From: Embiotoca jacksoni
Taxonomy: Eukaryota; Chordata; Actinopteri; Embiotocidae
Direction of reading: 5' to 3'
Length of the DNA: 64,000 nt
NCBI GenBank assembly: GCA_022577435.1
Contig: JAKOON010000069.1
Location: 353,062-417,061 of the forward strand
This document shows, in pieces, positions 60,001 through 64,000 of this stretch. The translations under genes were made by a program, and so were the position numbers. How positions within the stretch are numbered: position 1 is the first letter of the stretch; every line of letters begins with the position of its first letter. The notes under the pieces were generated by a model, which had not been told where the DNA came from, ran no database searches, and saw nothing but the letters and a program-made list of their open reading frames with translations.

Positions 60001-62169
60001 CTAGACCGTAGTACGATAACAACTTTATTTACACTCGACCGTAGTACGATAACAACTTTATTTACACTCGACCGCAGTACGATAACGACTTTATTTAGAC
60101 TAGACCGTAGTACGATAACAACTTTATTTACACTAGACCGTAGTACGATAACAACTTTATTTACACTAGACCGTAGTACGATAACAACTTTATTTACACT
60201 AGACCGTAGTACGATAACAACTTTATTTACATTAGACCGTAGTACGATAACAACTTTATTTACACTAGACCGTAGTACGATAACGACTTTATTTAAACTA
60301 GACCGTAGTACGATAACAACTTTATTTACATTAGACCGTAGTACGATAGCAACTTTATTTACACTAGACCGTAGTACGATAACAACTTTATTTACACTAG
60401 ACCGTAGTACGATAACAACTTTATTTACACTAGACCGTAGTACGATAGCAACTTTATTTACACTTGACCGTAGTACGATAACAACTTTATTTACATTAGA
60501 CCGTAGTACGATAGCAACTTTATTTACACTAGACCGTAGTACGATAACAACTTTATTTACACTAGACCGTAGTACGATAACAACTTTATTTACACTAGAC
60601 CGTAGTACGATAGCAACTTTATTTACACTTGACCGTAGTACGATAACAACTTTATTTACATTAGACCGTAGTACGATAGCAACTTTATTTACACTTGACC
60701 GTAGTACGATAACAACTTTATTTACACTCGACCGTAGTACGATAACAACTTTATTTACATTAGACCGTAGTACGATAACGACTTTATTTAAACTAGACCG
60801 TAGTACGATAACAACTTTATTTACATTAGACCGTAGTACGATAGCAACTTTATTTACACTTGACCGTAGTACGATAACGACTTTATTTACACTAGACCGT
60901 AGTACGATAACAACTTTATTTACACTAGACCGTAGTACGATAACGACTTTATTTACACTAGACCGTAGTACGATAACGACTTTATTTACACTAGACCGTA
61001 GTACGATAACAACTTTATTTACACTAGACCGTAGTACGATAACGACTTTATTTACACTAGACCGTAGTACGATAACAACTTTATTTAAACTAGACCGTAG
61101 TACGATAACAACTTTATTTACACTAGACCGTAGTACGATAACAACTTTATTTACACTAGACCGTAGTACGATAACAACTTTATTTACACTAGACCGTAGT
61201 ACGATAACAACTTTATTTACACTAGACCGTAGTACGATAACAACTTTATTTACACTAGACCGTAGTACGATAACAACTTTATTTACATTAGACCGTAGTA
61301 CGATAACAACTTTATTTACACTAGACCGTAGTACGATAACAACTTTATTTACACTAGACCGTAGTACGATAACAACTTTATTTACACTAGACCGTAGTAC
61401 GATAGCAACTTTATTTACACTAGACCGTAGTACGATAACAACTTTATTTACATTAGACCGTAGTACGATAGCAACTTTATTTACATTAGACCGTAGTACG
61501 ATAGCAACTTTATTTACACTCGACCGTAGTACGATAGCAACTTTATTTACACTCGACCGTAGTACGATAACGACTTTATTTAGACTAGACCGTAGTACGA
61601 TAGCGACTTTATTTACACTCGACCGTAGTACGAAAACAACTTTATTTACACTCGACCGTAGTACGATAACAACTTTATTTACATTAGACCGTAGTACGAT
61701 AACAACTTTATTTACACTAGACCGTAGTACGATAACGACTTTATTTAGACTAGACCGTAGTACGATAACAACTTTATTTACACTAGACCGTAGTACGATA
61801 ACAACTTTATTTAAACTAGACCGTAGTACGATAACAACTTTATTTACACTAGACCGTAGTACGATAACAACTTTATTTACACTAGACCGTAGTACGATAA
61901 CAACTTTATTTACATTAGACCGTAGTACGATAACGACTTTATTTAAACTAGACCGTAGTACGATAACGACTTTATTTACATTAGACCGTAGTACGATAGC
62001 AACTTTATTTACACTTGACCGTAGTACGATAACAACTTTATTTACACTCGACCGTAGTACGATAACGACTTTATTTAGACTAGACCGTAGTACGATAACA
62101 ACTTTATTTACATTAGACCGTAGTACGATAACGACTTTATTTAAACTAGACCGTAGTACGATAACAACT

Positions 62170-63100
62170 TTATTTACACTAGACCGTAGTACGATAACGA
62201 CTTTATTTACATTAGACCGTAGTACGATAGCAACTTTATTTACACTTGACCGTAGTACGATAACAACTTTATTTACATTAGACCGTAGTACGATAGCAAC
62301 TTTATTTACACTTGACCGTAGTACGATAACAACTTTATTTACACTCGACCGTAGTACGATAACGACTTTATTTAGACTAGACCGTAGTACGATAACGACT
62401 TTATTTACACTAGACCGTAGTACGATAACAACTTTATTTAAACTAGACCGTAGTACGATAACGACTTTATTTACACTACACCGTAGTACGATAACAACTT
62501 TATTTAAACTAGACCGTAGTACGATAACAACTTTATTTACACTAGACCGTAGTACGATAACGACTTTATTTACATTAGACCGTAGTACGATAGCAACTTT
62601 ATTTACACTTGACCGTAGTACGATAACAACTTTATTTACATTAGACCGTAGTACGATAGCAACTTTATTTACACTTGACCGTAGTACGATAACAACTTTA
62701 TTTACACTAGACCGTAGTACGATAACGACTTTATTTACACTAGACCGTAGTACGATAGCAACTTTATTTACACTTGACCGTAGTACGATAACGACTTTAT
62801 TTACACTAGACCGTAGTACGATAGCAACTTTATTTACACTAGACCGTAGTACGATAACAACTTTATTTACACTAGACCGTAGTACGATAGCAACTTTATT
62901 TACACTTGACCATAGTACGATAACAACTTTATTTACATTAGACCGTAGTACGATAGCAACTTTATTTACACTTGACCATAGTACGATAACAACTTTATTT
63001 ACACTCGACCGTAGTACGATAACGACTTTATTTAGACTAGACCGTAGTACGATAACGACTTTATTTACACTAGACCGTAGTACGATAACAACTTTATTTA
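62170..63100. repeat. Local 20-unit repeat (660-bp spacing)
   Basis: About 62.17-62.44 kb resembles 62.83-63.10 kb at a 660-bp offset. The right copy differs by CCGTAG to CCATAG at two sites 66 bp apart, plus a few others. A unit with CACTACACC then recurs at 62,479 and 63,205, offset 726 bp, showing two extra units in the right copy. Identity is lower than in the subdomain C duplications. Confidence 0.75.
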
Positions 63101-63939
63101 CACTAGACCGTAGTACGATAACGACTTTATTTACACTAGACCGTAGTACGATAACAACTTTATTTAAACTAGACCGTAGTACGATAACGACTTTATTTAC
63201 ACTACACCGTAGTACGATAACGACTTTATTTAAACAAGACCGTAGTACGATAACGACTTTATTTACACTAGACCGTAGTACGATAACGACTTTATTTAAA
63301 CTAGACCGTAGTACGATAGCAACTTTATTTAAACTAGACCGTAGTACGATAACAACTTTATTTAAACTAGACCGTAGTACGATAACGACTTTATTTACAT
63401 TAGACCGTAGTACGATAACAACTTTATTTACATTAGACCGTAGTACGATAACAACTTTATTTACACTAGACCGTAGTACGATAACAACTTTATTTACACT
63501 AGACCGTAGTACGATAACAACTTTATTTACACTAGACCGTAGTACGATAACAACTTTATTTAAACTAGACCGTAGTACGATAGCAACTTTATTTACACTT
63601 GACCGTAGTACGATAGCAACTTTATTTACATTAGACCGTAGTACGATAACAACTTTATTTACACTCGACCGTAGTACGATAACAACTTTATTTACACTAG
63701 ACCGTAGTACGATAACAACTTTATTTACACTAGACCGTAGTACGATAACAACTTTATTTACACTAGACCGTAGTACGATAACGACTTTATTTACACTAGA
63801 CCGTAGTACGATAACAACTTTATTGACATTAGACCGTAGTACGATAACAACTTTATTTACACTAGACCGTAGTACGATAACAACTTTATTTACACTAGAC
63901 CGTAGTACGATAGCAACTTTATTTACACTTGACCGTAGT

Positions 63940-63942
63940 ATG
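63940..63942 (+). other. Only in-frame ATG found in the plus open frame
   Basis: A c-to-t change at 63941 turns the usual ACG codon into ATG. It could look like a start for a plus-strand frame running past the window edge, but it is a single CpG-to-TpG change inside an ordinary unit. No ribosome-binding site or promoter context is visible beyond the repeat. Confidence 0.85.
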
Positions 63943-64000
63943 ATAACGACTTTATTTAAACTAGACCGTAGTACGATAACGACTTTATTTACACTAGACC

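Larger units (their letters stand above)
1..63999 (+). other. Plus-strand frame open across the window, by-product of the repeat
   Basis: Frame 1 of the + strand reads the 11-residue repeat RSTITTLFTLD from the first base to the last complete codon, and I find no stop codon. Position 1 and position 63,961 are in the same frame, which confirms that all length changes sum to a multiple of three. I find only one in-frame ATG, at 63940-63942, 20 codons before the window edge. TTG codons occur in TTATTGACA units. Only two of 99 single-base changes to the consensus codons (TTA to TAA or TGA) create a stop, so openness is weak evidence of coding. It overlaps the minus-strand open frame throughout; at most one of them could be real. 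Confidence 0.8.
1..64000. repeat. 33-bp satellite array filling the whole window
   Basis: Every stretch reads as head-to-tail copies of one 33-bp unit, all in the same orientation, with no interruption. Positions 1021-1053 are an exact consensus copy. Numbering the unit from CGTAGTACG, the recurrent variable positions are 9 (g/t), 11 (t/c), 13 (a/g), 14 (c/t), 15 (a/g), 24 (t/g), 26 (c/a/g), 28 (c/t) and 30 (a/c/g/t); the other positions are almost invariant. By hand count there are 1,934 complete units, of which 62 are 36 bp and three are 30 bp. No transposon, gene, tRNA or rRNA interrupts it and both ends are still inside the array. Size, purity and nested duplications fit a eukaryotic satellite evolving by unequal exchange (inference). 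I do not recognise the family. Confidence 0.98.
52440..64000. repeat. Subdomain D: heterogeneous right part without 36-bp units
   Basis: All units are 33 bp except the 30-bp unit at 57040-57069. From about 52.65 to 53.80 kb the tract repeats parts of 16.1-17.5 kb. AAACAAGACC units are scattered to about 54.66 kb. From about 57.5 kb on, CTTGACC, CTCGACC and GATAGC units become frequent. Two units carry GACCATAGT (change at 62,911-62,913 and 62,977-62,979), and one carries GTATGATAAC at 63,938. Only short higher-order copies are evident, for example about 62.2-62.44 kb with 62.9-63.1 kb. This suggests less recent homogenisation than in C (inference). No gene is seen. Confidence 0.8.

Noticed and set aside
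1..64000. CRISPR array
   Set aside because: The period is constant at 33 bp with no alternation of conserved repeat and unique spacer; the whole unit is conserved.
1..64000. Iteron-type replication origin or plasmid partition repeats
   Set aside because: Such arrays are a few to a few dozen copies beside a replication or partition gene. Here there are about 1,934 copies and no gene.
1..64000. Yeast-type replication origin consensus in the TTTATTTAC core
   Set aside because: The core does not fit the 11-base consensus beyond its first half, and AT-rich runs in a repeat match by chance.
1..64000. Telomeric repeat
   Set aside because: The unit is 33 bp with no G-rich strand or TTAGGG-like core. 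Subtelomeric location is possible but not shown.
1..64000. Purely artificial or assembly-generated repeat
   Set aside because: Variants are structured into domains and nested blocks with private changes in individual copies, which a collapsed or looping assembly would not easily produce. The largest near-identical blocks still deserve a read-level check.
63940..64000. Start of a plus-strand gene at the ATG
   Set aside because: It is one CpG-to-TpG change in an ordinary unit, and the downstream sequence is still the repeat.

Overview
The whole 64,000-base window is one uninterrupted satellite (minisatellite-type) array. The unit is 33 bp, about one third GC; positions 1021-1053 are an exact example. 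It begins CGTAGTACGATAAC and ends TTTACACTAGAC on the + strand. By hand count there are 1,934 complete units plus one trailing base: about 1,869 of 33 bp, 62 of 36 bp and 3 of 30 bp. The unit phase from position 1 to position 63,967 agrees with these counts. The array runs off both ends, so no flanking unique DNA, gene, RNA gene, transposon or origin is visible. Tens of kilobases of pure tandem repeat with nested higher-order repeats is typical of eukaryotic heterochromatic or subtelomeric DNA. I infer a eukaryote, but nothing here identifies the lineage and I do not recognise the unit.

Layout by variant content: (A) 1 to about 11.39 kb, rich in units reading GTACGACAAC or GTACTATAAC; (B) about 11.39-19.16 kb, GTACGATAAC units with TTTAAAC, TTTAGAC, GATAGC and GAAACTC variants; (A') about 19.16-23.19 kb, a return of A-type units; (C) about 23.19-52.44 kb, a region of large recent duplications carrying most of the 36-bp units; (D) about 52.44-64.0 kb, a more heterogeneous tract without 36-bp units, with many CTTGACC, CTCGACC and GATAGC variants toward the right end. 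Several long duplications can be read directly: 3.9 kb with one difference at 4,494 bp spacing; an abutting tandem duplication of about 6.6 kb; 1.8 kb at 3,960 bp spacing; 1.3 kb at 4,158 bp spacing; and dispersed copies at 11.8, 13.3, 19.9 and 36.5 kb spacing.

Because 33, 36 and 30 are multiples of three, one frame on each strand stays open for very long distances. The minus strand has a 14,386-codon frame (11-residue repeat SSVNKVVIVLR), and the plus frame (repeat RSTITTLFTLD) has no stop that I can find across the window. I do not consider either a supported gene. The minus frame starts only at a chance GTG with no ribosome-binding site, contains no ATG, and carries a AATAAA hexamer in nearly every unit. 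The consensus codons are also almost unable to become stops by a single change. The interest lies in the array's architecture and evolution, not in a protein-coding system.
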